Shown piece after piece: positions 10,090-20,454 of a DNA stretch of 64,000 bases (the first letter of the stretch is position 1; each line of letters opens with the position of its first letter). Both the position numbers and the translations under genes were made by a program. This stretch comes from Laburnicola sp. R22_1. Taxonomy: Eukaryota; Ascomycota; Dothideomycetes; Pleosporales; Didymosphaeriaceae. The stretch is from the NCBI GenBank assembly GCA_014281115.1, contig JACONQ010000016.1:2046001-2110000 (forward strand), given 5' to 3'. The notes under the pieces are model-generated. The model was given only the letters and a program-made list of their open reading frames with translations. It did no database searches and was not told where the DNA came from.

Positions 10090-10333
10090 AACGTTAGTTA
10101 ACCGTAGAAAAAAAAAGCATCCTATCTCTCGATGAATCACTCCCTCGCTCGCCAGATTCAACCCACCACGCCTAAACGTAACCGTCGGGCTCTCTTGATA
10201 ATACGTCCGCGGCTCCCAACTTGGATGGCAGAAGACTTTGCTCAATTTGGGGCTGGGGGCGTCAAGGTTCTTGTACAGGTCTTCTGTTATGCAGTGTGAG
10301 GGGAGGCTAGGGACAGTGCGTCAGCCGTTGGAT
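10090..10333 (-). pseudogene. 3' part of a host gene split by the hAT insertion
   Basis: Minus-strand coding-like sequence immediately left of the hAT. A CAG acceptor near 10285 opens a frame with EDLYKNLDAPSPKLSKVF followed by HPSWEPRTYYQESPTVTF, with normal GC content and codon bias. It looks like an exon of the gene whose 5' exons lie at 18073-18429 on the far side of the transposon. The target duplication CGTTGGAT flanks the break, so the two halves were adjacent before insertion. The breakpoint falls between the GTAAGC donor at the end of the second exon and this acceptor, that is within a predicted intron. No family recognised. Confidence 0.4.
10326..10333. repeat. 8-bp target-site duplication (left) of hAT
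   Basis: CGTTGGAT directly abuts the left terminal CAGCGCTTGC and is repeated exactly at 17999-18006. Confidence 0.93.
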
Positions 10334-10495
10334 CAGCGCTTGCAACGGTCGATAGTACGCTATCGTGAGGCTTATGGCCATTACTTATCGCTCGTTTTTT
10401 GGTGTTGTTATCGATCGATCGCTCAAAATAAGCAGGATTACGTATGATAAGCCGCACTACGGCAGTAAATTACTATAAGTAGTTTAGCGTACAAA

Positions 10496-13130
10496 TTAGA
10501 GTGAATTGAACTCTGGGAAGGCTGCTTCCGCTGCTGTCTGCTCCCTGTCCTTTCGCTTAATTTGATCACTGCGTTTGATAAGAGGACACTTAACTACGCG
10601 GTTCTTGAGCCAGTTCTTCTGTAGTTGGATAGCCTTAATAGTTAATGCTAATAGGCTGTTTCGATTGTTGGTGATAGTGCGTCCAGCTGTACTGAAGCAG
10701 CGCTCACACTCACAGCTGGTACTTGGGATGGAAAGGAAATTAACAGCCATTTTGAAAAGTACAGGGTACTTGCTGCGGCCAACTTTTAGCCACTAAAGCC
10801 ATAGGTTAGCTATTAACTCCTAATAGGCTTTGTCTTTGTTTAGGTCCTTGTTGAGATTGTCAATGTACTTGTCTAATTAAGAGCTGCGTTTGTGCCGTTT
10901 GTAGCCGTGGTTGCTGTGAAGGTACTCTTAATTAACCTCTATAATAGCTATAAGCGGATTGTTAGTGTATCTAGCGGGTAGCTTGCGTCTTTGGGGTTGC
11001 TTCTTGTTTTGCGTTTTATTTAATAATGCTTTAGCAGCGAGATACTTCTTAAACGTATTGCGGAGAGAATTGTCAGCCTTCCGCTGCCAATCTTGGTAAT
11101 CACACCAGTGAGATTTGAACTAGTTAAGGCGCAGCCTAGGGTGGAGAGCTGTAGCGATAGTATAGAAGCTCGGAGTTAGTTCTATAATAAGCTTCTCCTA
11201 GTAGGTGTTAAGCTTCTTTAGGCTATAATTAATAGCTAATTTGAAGTAGCTCTTATTGTTGTTGTCAAACTTACTAGCCGCAGTGTTGTAGTGCTGCCAC
11301 AAGGCTTGAAGGTTGATAATAGTTTGCTATAATAAGCCAAAGCCTAACACGCTATTGCTGCCTTTAAGTGCTTTGCAGAGGTTATATAGCACCTTTAAAA
11401 AGATAATAAGATTATTAACTTCTAGCTAATTGTTGTTAGAGAGAGCGTTAAGTATAGGGTTGTAGTAAGAACTATTACTATTATTATTAGCATTAAACTC
11501 CTTATTGTTCTTAATAGTTTGTTAATATTTGCATTAGAAGGCTTTAATTAGCTTACGCAGCTTACTATAATAGAGAAGCATAAGATAGACTAAGTGCCAG
11601 CGTACCCCGCTGTTCTAGAGTAACTAAAGCTTAATAAGCTTCTATATAGGGTCCTTATTACTAAGATTGCTAAAGACTAAATAAAACAACTTACAATATT
11701 TATATAAGGCATAAATAGCTCTTACAAAGTTATAAAGCTTGCTAACAATGCCGTAGTTATAGTAAAGTCTAAATTAATTAATAGGAGCTGCCTAAGCAAG
11801 CTCTTCTTTAAACTTCGAGACTCCTTTGCTATATAATATTACTTTAACAATAAGGTTAATAATGTAACCTACGCAGCAGATACGGTGCTAAGTACTAAGA
11901 TAGAGAGTTATAGACTCCCTATTAAGGTGTTTAATAAGTTTCTTATTGTTATTTATAGTGTTATCGCCTACAAAATAGTTAAAGTTTAACTTAAAGTTAT
12001 ACTTTTATATAATGTTAAGTATTACTAAGGCCTACGCACTAGCTGTATAATTACTAAGAAGGTTGCGAAAACCTATTAGAAGGTCTTATTAATTGTAATT
12101 AGCGTTAACAAAGTGAGCAACTACACTTAGGAAGCTAAGATAGTTAGTAAACATCTAAACGTTAACGCTTATAGCAACCTTTCTAGTAGCTAATTAGATG
12201 AGCTAACGTACCTCAGCCTTCTAATCCTCGCACTACTTCCTAATATATAATAAGAGTGTGTTTAACGAATTAGGTAAGGCGTGTAATAGCTTCGCACGAT
12301 TCTAGGTTAATAGGCCTTAGGTTAAAGAGTTTGTAATATCTTAGAAGCTTAAATCTCTTATAATTGTCTAGTTAACAACTAAGGCTTAGAAGCTATCCTT
12401 CTCCTAGGGCATATATAATAGCTAAGTTAAAGAACTAAGGACGTGCGTAGCAGTTGTAAAGGGGGACTCTAGTAGAGGTATAGGCGTACTAGAGATACGC
12501 TAGCTAGTAGATAAATTAATAGAGTGTACTTTCTATATATAATCTTAGATGTGTGTAGTGCTATTAATAGCTATAGTATTATTAGTTTAATAACTTTAGT
12601 AATAAATCTTATATAGCTAAAGCTTAGTAATACTATTATTATTCTTAGTATACTATAGTTAAAGCCTAAAACGCTATATATTAAAGAGCGCACAGCGACT
12701 AGATATATAGGCCTTATACCTAATAGTATAGCCTAATTAGGAAGGCTAGAGCTGCTAACCCTTCTAATACATATAGTAGAAATTAATATTAAACCTTACG
12801 CTGCATACAGCTGTCTTATCTATTAGTAGTAGGTAATTGTGGGTAGGAGGGCCTTTGAGTAATAGTAAAGGTAATAACAATAGAGAGCCAAGACAGATAG
12901 CAGATAAGGTTTGAGAGCCAGGTTAGGAGGACGACAATAAGGCTTAAGAGGCTTAAGAGTACTTAGAAGCTCTTATCTTACTAAGCCTCTAAGAGCTAGG
13001 CCTATAGTAGGTTAGTAAAGGTGTTGCTAGTAACAAGGCATTATATAAAGTGTAGTTGTTAGCTAAGTATTAATATATTATTAAGAGATGTGGATGTGTA
13101 TAGAAGCGTAGACAGCTTTAATTAATTGCG
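10496..13130 (-). pseudogene. RIP-degraded hAT transposase
   Basis: The C-terminal dimerisation region survives as an 84-codon open stretch (10496-10750) with LSIPSTSCECERCFSTAGR, the conserved hATC motif. Farther upstream on the minus strand, blocks such as ALHPRLRLN and FKSHWCDYQDWQRKAD are readable but broken by TAA/TAG codons at Trp and Gln positions. From about 11200 to 13130 the DNA is strongly AT-rich and only fragments can be followed, so the 5' limit is approximate. The protein cannot be made as it stands. Confidence 0.8.
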
Positions 13131-13577
13131 TAGGTGTTCTTTTGAGTAGGTTAATAATTAACAATTAACGACTAATAATTGCTAATTAATTATGGGCGTA
13201 CGGGCGTTATAGTGTTTGGGGGATAATGCTGGAGGCGTTAACGTTAGCTAGCTAGCTGCTAAGACTTATAGGCGAGGCCTCGCCTCTATTAGCTAATAAG
13301 CGATAGAGGATTAGGCAGCCCTAAGCTATCCTAAGGCTGCTCCTAGGGGAGCAAAGTTAGTGGTTAAGCCGCCTAGGTATAGGTCTATTGCACGCGTCAG
13401 CGTTTAAGCACATAGGACACTAAGCTAGTACAAGGTTCTTACGCATACAAATATTGTCTGTGCGCGCTAAAAGAGCAAAAAAACGCGACAATCGCGTTAT
13501 GGCGTGGACATGCAAGAGGTGGTAATACTGTTAATCTTGTACGCGAGGTTGGTGTTAAGGCCCGCGGAGTTTAACTA
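13131..13577. other. hAT 5' subterminal region
   Basis: Non-coding part of the hAT between its transposase remnant and the first nested element. CpG content is high after 13380. No gene. Confidence 0.4.
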
Positions 13578-15677
13578 CCGTGTCCGTGCGCGTAATGCCC
13601 GGATTCGCGTAATGCCCGCGCAACACCAAAACACCCTAACTTCAGCACGCGATAACTCCACCATTATGGATCCATATCAGGCTGCGATTGATGAGATAGA
13701 ATCGCAAGAACCAGGAGAAGATTTTTCATATACAGAAGTTGCTGCTAGGCATAGGCTTGAACGATCTACGTTGGGTCGAAGGCATCGAGGGGTAACGCGC
13801 CCCAGGCAGGTCAAGAATATCAACCAGCTGAAACTCAACCTACAGCAAGAGCAGGAGCTCGTACAATATATCAAAGGACTCACAGAGAGACATATACCTC
13901 CCACTTAAGAGATAATATAGAACTTCGCCTCTACCATAGCAAAGGAGCTAGTTAGCGAGAGCTGGGTTACCCGCTTTATTAACTAACACAGCATTTAGCT
14001 TATCTCGCAATAGATAGTTAGTATGGATAGCAATCGCCATAAAGCTAATTTAGAGGATAAATATTGCCTCTATTTTAACCTCCTATACAGCAAGATTAAT
14101 TAGTATTAGATAGATTCTTGTTATATCTACAATATGGACGAAAAAGGCTTTCTAATTGGTATTGTAGGTAGATCAAAACGAATATTTAGCAGACGAATGT
14201 GGGAGAAGAAGGAGGTTAGGGCATTGCTCTACAATGGCAATCGCGTATGGATTACGCTCCTAGCATGTATCTGCGCTAATAGATTAGCTCTGCCGCCAAG
14301 CCTTATTTATGAGGCTGCAAATAAGGGCATCCAATCAAGCTGGGTAGAGGATATTAAGGCAGGAGAATAAGAAGTCTTTATTACCTTATTACCCTCTAGC
14401 TGGACAAACAACGATATTGGGCTTGCCTGGCTTGAACAGGTATTTGATCGCTGCACAAAAGAGAAGACTCGCCAATTATATTAACTCTTAATTGTAGATG
14501 GCTATGGATCCCATATTACTATGGACTTTATTGACTACTGTGATTAGCATAGGATCCTTCTTGCTATCCTGCCTTCTTATTTAACTTATACGCTTTAGCC
14601 TCTTGACATTACGATGTTTAAGCCTCTATTAACAGCCTACTTAGTAGAGCTATCAAGATATCTCTATAGAAGCCAGGGCCTGGTTTCTATTACTAAAGGC
14701 GACTTCTTCCCCCTATTCTGGAACGCGTGGAAGGTCTCCTTTAAGGAATTAACTATCCTTAGCTCTTTTAGAGCCATAGGCATATCGCCACCTAATCCTG
14801 ATCCTATCCTTAATAGGTTTACCTAGGATCAAGAATTAGGCGATAGCTCCTTATTAGGGTTTAGTGATCATGACTGAAGAAAGATGGATAGGCTTGTACG
14901 CTTTGCAGTGAGTGATTAAAGTAGCAAGGATACACAAAAGCTTCGTTAATTACTCCACCACCTATCTGTTGAAAATGAGCTGCTTAAGCATAATAACAAT
15001 GGGCTTAGGCAGGCGCTATCTATTAAGAAGAAGCGTGGGAAGAAGAGCAAAGCTCTAGACCTTTAACAGCGCCAGGATTATTATAGTAGGGCTATCTTAT
15101 AGTTACTAAGGAAAGTAAGGGAGGCACGTGTTCGTTAATCAATTAAGGAGCAGAAGGATAAGCAGCAGCAGCTTTAAAAAGCAGCGACAGCAGAGCTGAA
15201 GAAGGCAGCTAAGCTATATAAGGAGAAAATCTAGCAGGAGAAGCGTGTTGCGCGAGAAGTAGCTAGGGAGGCAAAGGAGAAAGAGAGGGCTGAAAAGGCA
15301 GCTTAGCGCGCTGCCTAGAAGTCTGCCCGCGACACTAAAAAAGCTCTATAACTATTCTAAAAAGGTAAGAGAAAGGCCTCTTAGCTAGCTCTATAGAGTA
15401 GAAAGTGTTAGAAATGTGTTGTTGATGCTTAAGATAATGGGGAGGCCTTAGAGGGCGCATTTACTTCTCTAACCAGATCTATACGTCGCGGCCGCAATGT
15501 TAAGCTTCCTAATAGATATAGATAGTGCAAATTGATCGCAAGTATTGATATAGTGCTACTCTGGAAAATCTCGTGATAATATTGATTGTGGGTGGTTCTA
15601 TTGCCTGGTCGCTGATAGAGCGCTTCTGGTGTTGCGCGGGCATTACGCGAATCCGGGCATTACGCGCACGGACACGG
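13578..15677 (+). mobile_element. Tc1/pogo-type element A, 2,100 bp, nested in hAT
   Basis: Perfect inverted terminal repeats of about 50 bp (13578-13627 and 15628-15677, starting CCGTGTCCGTGCGCG) with TA dinucleotides directly outside (13576-13577, 15678-15679). Each repeat contains a 13-bp motif, CGCGTAATGCCCG, twice. The plus strand encodes a Fot1/pogo-type transposase. Confidence 0.93.
13666..15515 (+). pseudogene. Pogo/Fot1-type DDE transposase of element A, RIP-degraded
   Basis: The first 81 codons are open: an N-terminal psq-like helix-turn-helix (FSYTEVAARHRLERSTLGRRHRG), then a CENP-B-like domain start (LNLQQEQELVQYIKGLTERHIPPT). After the first TAA (13906) the frame continues with recognisable DDE_1 blocks. 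These are NMDEKGFLIG (first catalytic Asp), LLIVDGYGSHIT (second), the PLDITMFKPLLTAY block, and a Lys/Arg/Glu-rich coiled tail. About twenty TAA/TAG codons interrupt it, nearly all where Gln or Trp is expected. An inactive copy. Confidence 0.85.
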
Positions 15678-15706
15678 TACCCCACAAAAGCCGCAGAGCC
15701 GCACTA

Positions 15707-17822
15707 CCGTGGGTCACCACCTGGTGCACGGTTTCCAGATGCCCACACCCACAACTTTTGCAGCTGTAGAGTCGCATATATATTGTATTATCGCGAGATT
15801 TTTTAGTGGAGGGCTTTTAAGGACCTATTTGATTGATTGGTAACGATAAACTACGTGCGATACCTCTGTGGGAGGCGTACTTTGCGGGTACGCGTGGCAG
15901 GGCCGGGTGTAGGCACCACATCAACTACAGATGATATATCCACACCAACATCCTCTGTCTCCTTAGCGACTTGAGGAGGTGGTGCAAAGGCCTTTTGACG
16001 GCGTCTATTACCCTTTTGGAGAATTGTATATCTTGTTGGAGTTGCTTTTTGGCTTCGCGCGCGATCCTAGCTTCTTCGCGCTGCACGGCCTTCTCGCGCT
16101 GTTCTTAAAGGCGTATTTCTTTGGCCACCTCTCTCATGCGCTGCCTCTCTTCAAGCATGGTAGCCTTCTCCTGCTTCTGCTACTCCCTACGCTTGATCTC
16201 CTTGGACTTCTGTTGTTGTAGTAGCTGCTTGTTGGCATCCTTTTGTGCTTGGCGATCGCGGGCGTCCTTAACTTTAGATGGCGACCAGAATATAGCTCCA
16301 CTATTATACTCCTGCGGTGCCTTAAGTAATAGAGGCCTGCCACGTTGACGGCGCTTCTTCTTATTGACAAAGGCCCCTCTGAGTCGCTCGTTTTCATGCT
16401 GGAGGAGCTGTTTTTGTACAGCCATCACGTGAATTGTCTAGCTTAGCTGTTGGGAGCGTCAATTGTAGATATCCTCCACTACCTGGCGCAGTAATCGCTC
16501 AATCTTTCTCCAATCTAAAGCGCTGAGTACGGAAGTAGTACTATCGCTTAATGAGGGCCTCTCAGTCTCCTCTATTTTAAACTTCTTAAGTATAGCCTCT
16601 GAGTCTAACGGCGAAAGCCCTGTGACTTAAAAGGCTGTTAAGATCGTCTTTTCCTTAAACGTTGTATGCCAGGCCTTATAGAACAAGCGGAAGAAGTCTC
16701 TTTTTGTAATCGCGGAGATGCCCTGACAGCTATACATGAACTCGGAGAGCTCGTTTGAGTAGGCAGTTAATAGAGGCTTGAAAAGGCAGACGTCAAGCGG
16801 CTGCAAGGTGTGGGTAGCGTGGGGAGGATAGATGGCCAGAAGAATCCGATTGTCGTCGCAAAACTTAATAAACTCCATCGATATATGTGAGCCATAGCTG
16901 TTAAGGATAAGTAAATAATATAATCGTCTTGCCTTTGCTTTTGTTTCGCGATTAAACACCTGTTCAAGCCATAAGAGCCCTAGCTTGTTGTTGGTCCATC
17001 TACTGGGCGATAAGGCGAAGAAGGTTTTGTGCTCTGTAGGGTCGAAATCCTGAAGCCATAAGTCTTGTATCTTGCCAGAAACAGCCTAATAAATTAGCGC
17101 AGGCGTGAGATAGCTGCTGTTGGCGCAAATACAGGCTATCGTAGTTATCCACTCCCTATTGCCGTCCTGGAGTGCTTGTTTTACGCCTCCGTGATCATAT
17201 CGATGGCGGGAGAACACGCGCTTTATTTTTGACAGCACCCCAATCAAGGAGCCCTTCTTATCCATATTGTAGATATTGCGAGCCTTGATATCATACTGAG
17301 TTATCTTCTAGTCTAGGAGCTTAAAATATAGGGCGTATTTAAAGGCAGAGTTAGCTCTGTGGCGTGTGGAATCGATGCTGGATACCTATTGAGATACAAG
17401 CTCAATGTGATGCCGCGCAATAAAGCGATCAACCCAGTTTTTTCCTGGCTCTTTTCCTGCTATTTCTGCTGCGAAATTCCGTATCATCTCCCTTGTAGGT
17501 GGTAGCCCTCGTACACAGAGCTTATCAATATATTGTACGAGCTCAGTTTCCTGTGTAGAGTTGAGAAGGCGCATATTATCGACTTTCTCCGCATAGCTGC
17601 CGATAACCCCGCGGTGACGCTTCGACAGCAACGTTCGATCAACACCGTACTTTTTCGCAGTCTGAGTATAATTAGGCTTCTCTCCAAGCTTCAGCGATTT
17701 GAACGACTCTAGGGCAGCCTCCATTGGGTGTATATTGGTGGTGTAAAGCGATTCTGAAAGTGCGGGAGATTTGGTGTTGGCCGTGCACGAGGTGGGGCCG
17801 TGCACGAGGTGGTGACCCACGG
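15707..17822 (-). mobile_element. Tc1/pogo-type element B, 2,116 bp, nested in hAT
   Basis: Terminal inverted repeats of 25 bp with one mismatch (15707-15731 and 17798-17822, starting CCGTGGGTCACCACCT), flanked by TA on both sides (15705-15706, 17823-17824). Only 27 bp separate it from the end of element A. The transposase lies on the minus strand. It has few stop codons, so it is probably the youngest insertion in the nest. Confidence 0.92.
15925..17724 (-). pseudogene. Pogo-type DDE transposase of element B, nearly complete
   Basis: A single frame of 600 codons runs from the ATG at 17724 to TAG at 15925 with no frameshift, interrupted by about eight stop codons. Domains in order: psq-type HTH (KPNYTQTAKKYGVDRTLLSK), CENP-B HTH (TQETELVQYIDKLCVRGLPP, NFAAEIAGKEPGKNWVDRF), and the DDE_1 core. 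The core shows IYNMDKKGSLIG, LLILNSYGSHIS, HATHTLQPLDVCLFKPLLTA and KRDFFRLFYKAW. The second catalytic Asp reads Asn (ILNSYGSH), compared with VDGYGSH in element A; G-to-A is a RIP-type change. A charged coiled tail follows (KKRRQRGRPLLL and a Lys/Gln-rich stretch). Closely related to the element at 52.8-54.9 kb. Confidence 0.87.
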
Positions 17823-17998
17823 TATACCTAATTAGGCTACAACACCACTAAAGTATCGCGATTATTACAGTACTACGGTAGGCCTCACTACTATCGATCG
17901 ACTACGGTATCGCCTGCCTTGTCTACTATCGATCGATTGAACACGTGACGATAGATGATAGATAGTACCGACGATAGTACGGACCGTTGCAAGCGCTG

Positions 17999-18006
17999 CG
18001 TTGGAT
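17999..18006. repeat. 8-bp target-site duplication (right) of hAT
   Basis: CGTTGGAT, identical to 10326-10333, directly after the terminal CTG of the hAT. Confidence 0.93.
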
Positions 18007-18072
18007 TCTTAGTTATAGGAATCGGACTCGGGGCTGAAGAAGAGAGAGAGTGTGTGTGGGCTGCGGGCTTAC

Positions 18073-18429
18073 CATGTCGATGTGGAGGTTGTGTCGGTGC
18101 CGAAGATGAAGCCGCTGCCGCAGTAGGTGTAGTAGGGGCACCAGGTTGATTTGGAGGGGCACCAGTCGAGCCAAAGGGAGAGAATGCTGGTTATCGGGGG
18201 AACGGGTGAGGGGGTAGGATAGTGCTGTCCCTGAGTGGGGAGGGTGGTTAGTCCGACTGGGGGATGGTGGGGGTAGGGAGAGGTGGTGGTGATGCAGTGC
18301 ACTGTGGAGGCTAGGGGAGGGCTTACATGTTGTGCTGCCGGCTGAATCGGTTGTGGCGTACCAGCCGAATGTCTCGAGGGATGTCGCTAGGGGGAAGAGG
18401 GGTGTTGCGGTTACGCTTGGGTCTGGCAT
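18073..18429 (-). pseudogene. 5' exons of the host gene split by the hAT
   Basis: Exon 1 (18327-18429) starts MPDPSVTATPLFPLATS and includes FGWYATTDSAGS; it ends at a consensus GTAAGC donor. A second exon (18073-18230) follows a CTCAG acceptor and ends at another GTAAGC donor. In the most protein-like frame it reads LWLDWCPSKSTWCPYYTYCG, rich in Cys, Trp and Tyr, as in fungal cell-surface proteins. That frame does not join exon 1 in phase, so either one splice site is mis-assigned or the gene carries a frameshift. The continuation lies across the transposon at 10090-10285. The product would be a small Ser/Thr/Pro-rich extracellular or membrane protein; function unknown. Confidence 0.4.
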
Positions 18430-18688
18430 TTTGTGGGGAGTGTTTAGAAGGGGTTGCAAAGGGAGGGGGCGTTGGTGCGTGTTTCTGGGGGATGGGATAA
18501 CGTGGAGGGGGGCTTCCAAGGTTGATGATGAACGATGCGATGTTTGCTCCGGTTCCACTGCCACATTGCTGTGTCACGACGTGCACATGCACGACCAGAA
18601 CCAGAGGAGTCTAGACGCATTGTGATATCATATCAATGGGATGCAAATATGTACAAGAAAGACGACGATGCTTTTACGTGCAACCCCC

Positions 18689-19798
18689 TCAGTTAAACAC
18701 CACCGTCTTCGCCCCATTCAACAACACCCTCTGCTCACTCCACCACTTCACCGCCGCGGCAAGCACCTGACTCTCGACATTGCTGCCCTCCTCGACCAGC
18801 TCCTTGGGCGACATAGCATGATCGACCCGCGCAACCCTCTGCTCAATAATCGGGCCCTCATCCAGATCCTTGGTGACAAAGTGCGCCGTCGCACCAATAA
18901 TCTTGACACCCCGCTCGTACGCCTGATGATACGGTTTCGCGCCCTTGAACGACGGCAAAAAGCTATGATGGATATTGATGATCCGGCCTGACATCTCGGT
19001 GCACAGCCGCGGCGAAAGCACCTGCATGTACCGCGCCAACACCACGAGGTCGATGCGGTGCTGCGCAATGAGCTCCAGAATCTGCGCCTCTTGCGTGTCT
19101 TTCGTGTCCTTGGTGACGGGCAGGTGGTGGAAGGGGATGCCGTAGGAGGCGGCTAGTTCGGCGAATTCGGGGTGGTTGCTCACGATGAGGGGGACGTTTA
19201 CTTTCAACTGGCCGCTTTTGACGCGGAAGAGCAGGTCGTTTAGGCAGTGGCCTATTTTCGAGACCATGAGGAGGACGTTGGGCTTGGTGGATACGGCGCG
19301 CACTTGGTATTCCATTTTCATCTCGGATGCTAGGTTTGCCAGCGGCGCCTGGAGGCCCGAGAGATCGGTTGCGTGGCCAAAGTGCACGCGCATGAAGAAC
19401 TTTTTTGAATCCGGGTCGGAGAATTGCTGCAGGTCGAGGATGGTGAGGTTCTGCTGGGCGAGGAGGCCCGTCACGGCGTAGACGATGCCGGCTTTGTCCG
19501 GGCACGAGAGCGTCAGGAAGTGGTCGTCGGCCGCCATGGTTGCTGCTTGCTTCTTGAGACGCAATTCTTCGGCGTCGGAGGGCTGCTGTGGGTGTTTTCT
19601 TGACGTGGCTGGTGTTTGACTCACGTGGAAGGCGCGGGAGAATTGCCGGTTCCGGAAAATTTGTTGGTCGGCGGTCGGCCCGGTGGGGGGGGGGAATGGA
19701 CGACACTTGATCGGGGGCATCTGCGATGTGGGATGCGAATTGGTGAGGGCGCGGCGGTATGGGCTACAGCGCCAGACTGCGCGAGAGAGGGTTGCCAT
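18689..19798 (-). CDS. Formyltetrahydrofolate deformylase (PurU-like)
   Basis: Hydrolyses 10-formyl-THF to formate and THF, balancing one-carbon pools. Single exon of 369 residues. An N-terminal ACT-type regulatory domain (LTLSCPDKAGIVYAVTG, about residues 93-170) is followed by the formyltransferase catalytic domain. The catalytic triad region is visible as INIHHSFLPSFKGAKPY (Asn and His) and TKDLDEGPIIEQR (Asp). The first Met gives an 87-residue extension rich in Arg, Ser and Pro (MATLSRAVWR..), a plausible mitochondrial leader. A shorter cytosolic start is MAADDHF at 19537. Fungal orthologues are usually of the shorter length, so both starts remain open. Confidence 0.93.
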   Translation of the reverse strand: MATLSRAVWRCSPYRRALTNSHPTSQMPPIKCRPFPPPTGPTADQQIFRNRQFSRAFHVSQTPATSRKHPQQPSDAEELRLKKQAATMAADDHFLTLSCPDKAGIVYAVTGLLAQQNLTILDLQQFSDPDSKKFFMRVHFGHATDLSGLQAPLANLASEMKMEYQVRAVSTKPNVLLMVSKIGHCLNDLLFRVKSGQLKVNVPLIVSNHPEFAELAASYGIPFHHLPVTKDTKDTQEAQILELIAQHRIDLVVLARYMQVLSPRLCTEMSGRIINIHHSFLPSFKGAKPYHQAYERGVKIIGATAHFVTKDLDEGPIIEQRVARVDHAMSPKELVEEGSNVESQVLAAAVKWWSEQRVLLNGAKTVVFN

Positions 19799-20454
19799 TT
19801 TTTGGTGGACTTCCGCGTTGGGCGGTGCGTGGAATGGCAGTGGAGATGTTTGGGGCCGATGTCGGCCGAGGGCCAGGGTGTTTCAGCATCGCGCGCGAGT
19901 GTTCTCATGCTTCATTAGCCGTGGTAGAGCACGAGGAGAGAGTCAGTGGAGCAAGATGTTGGAATGGTGAAGCAGATGCGACGGAATCGAAAAGAGTAAG
20001 TGCGGCTCCTGCATGTGCGTGACGAGCTGCAGGACATGCAGCTGTGTACTGACTATTTCCGGTGTATGCTATCTAGGTCGCGGACATGGCCTTTTGTTCG
20101 AAACTCCACACTGCACGTCGAGTCACGCGCGGGAGAGGATGCGCCTTCTGTTTTGGGCTGGGTCACGGCGTGCTGTGAACACACTGCATGCCGCCGCCTT
20201 CGTTCCGTACTATTGTTTGAACGAACATAAATAGCTAGACGGCGAGTTGCAAAAGAGAGTACCAAGGATTGTCGTTGTCGAGAATTTATAGAATGGATTC
20301 CGCACAAGGAAGGTACGATACAGGTGAATGCCTGGATGCCTGAACTTGCAGGTGCAACTCCGCACAACGAAAGTATAATAAGACGCCATACTATATACGC
20401 CATAGACGCCATACCCCACGCTAAGGAAAACCCAGGATGAAAGCCATCCACTAG
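19799..20454. other. Intergenic, no gene seen
   Basis: Upstream region of the deformylase and downstream region of the Rieske oxygenase. Short open frames only, with no recognisable product. Confidence 0.45.

Larger units (their letters stand above)
10334..17998 (-). mobile_element. 7,665-bp hAT transposon carrying two nested pogo-type elements
   Basis: The ends are inverted repeats starting CAGCGCTTGCAACGGTC (17 bp identical), followed by similar subterminal sequence rich in TATCG/GATCGATCG. A perfect 8-bp direct duplication (CGTTGGAT) flanks it, the hallmark of hAT insertion. A degenerate hAT transposase lies on the minus strand (about 10496-13130). Elements at 13578-15677 and 15707-17822 are inserted in it, each flanked by TA; removing them leaves a hAT of about 3.45 kb, a normal size for the superfamily. 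The clean duplication shows the outer element moved as one unit or has stayed undisturbed since insertion. Confidence 0.93.
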
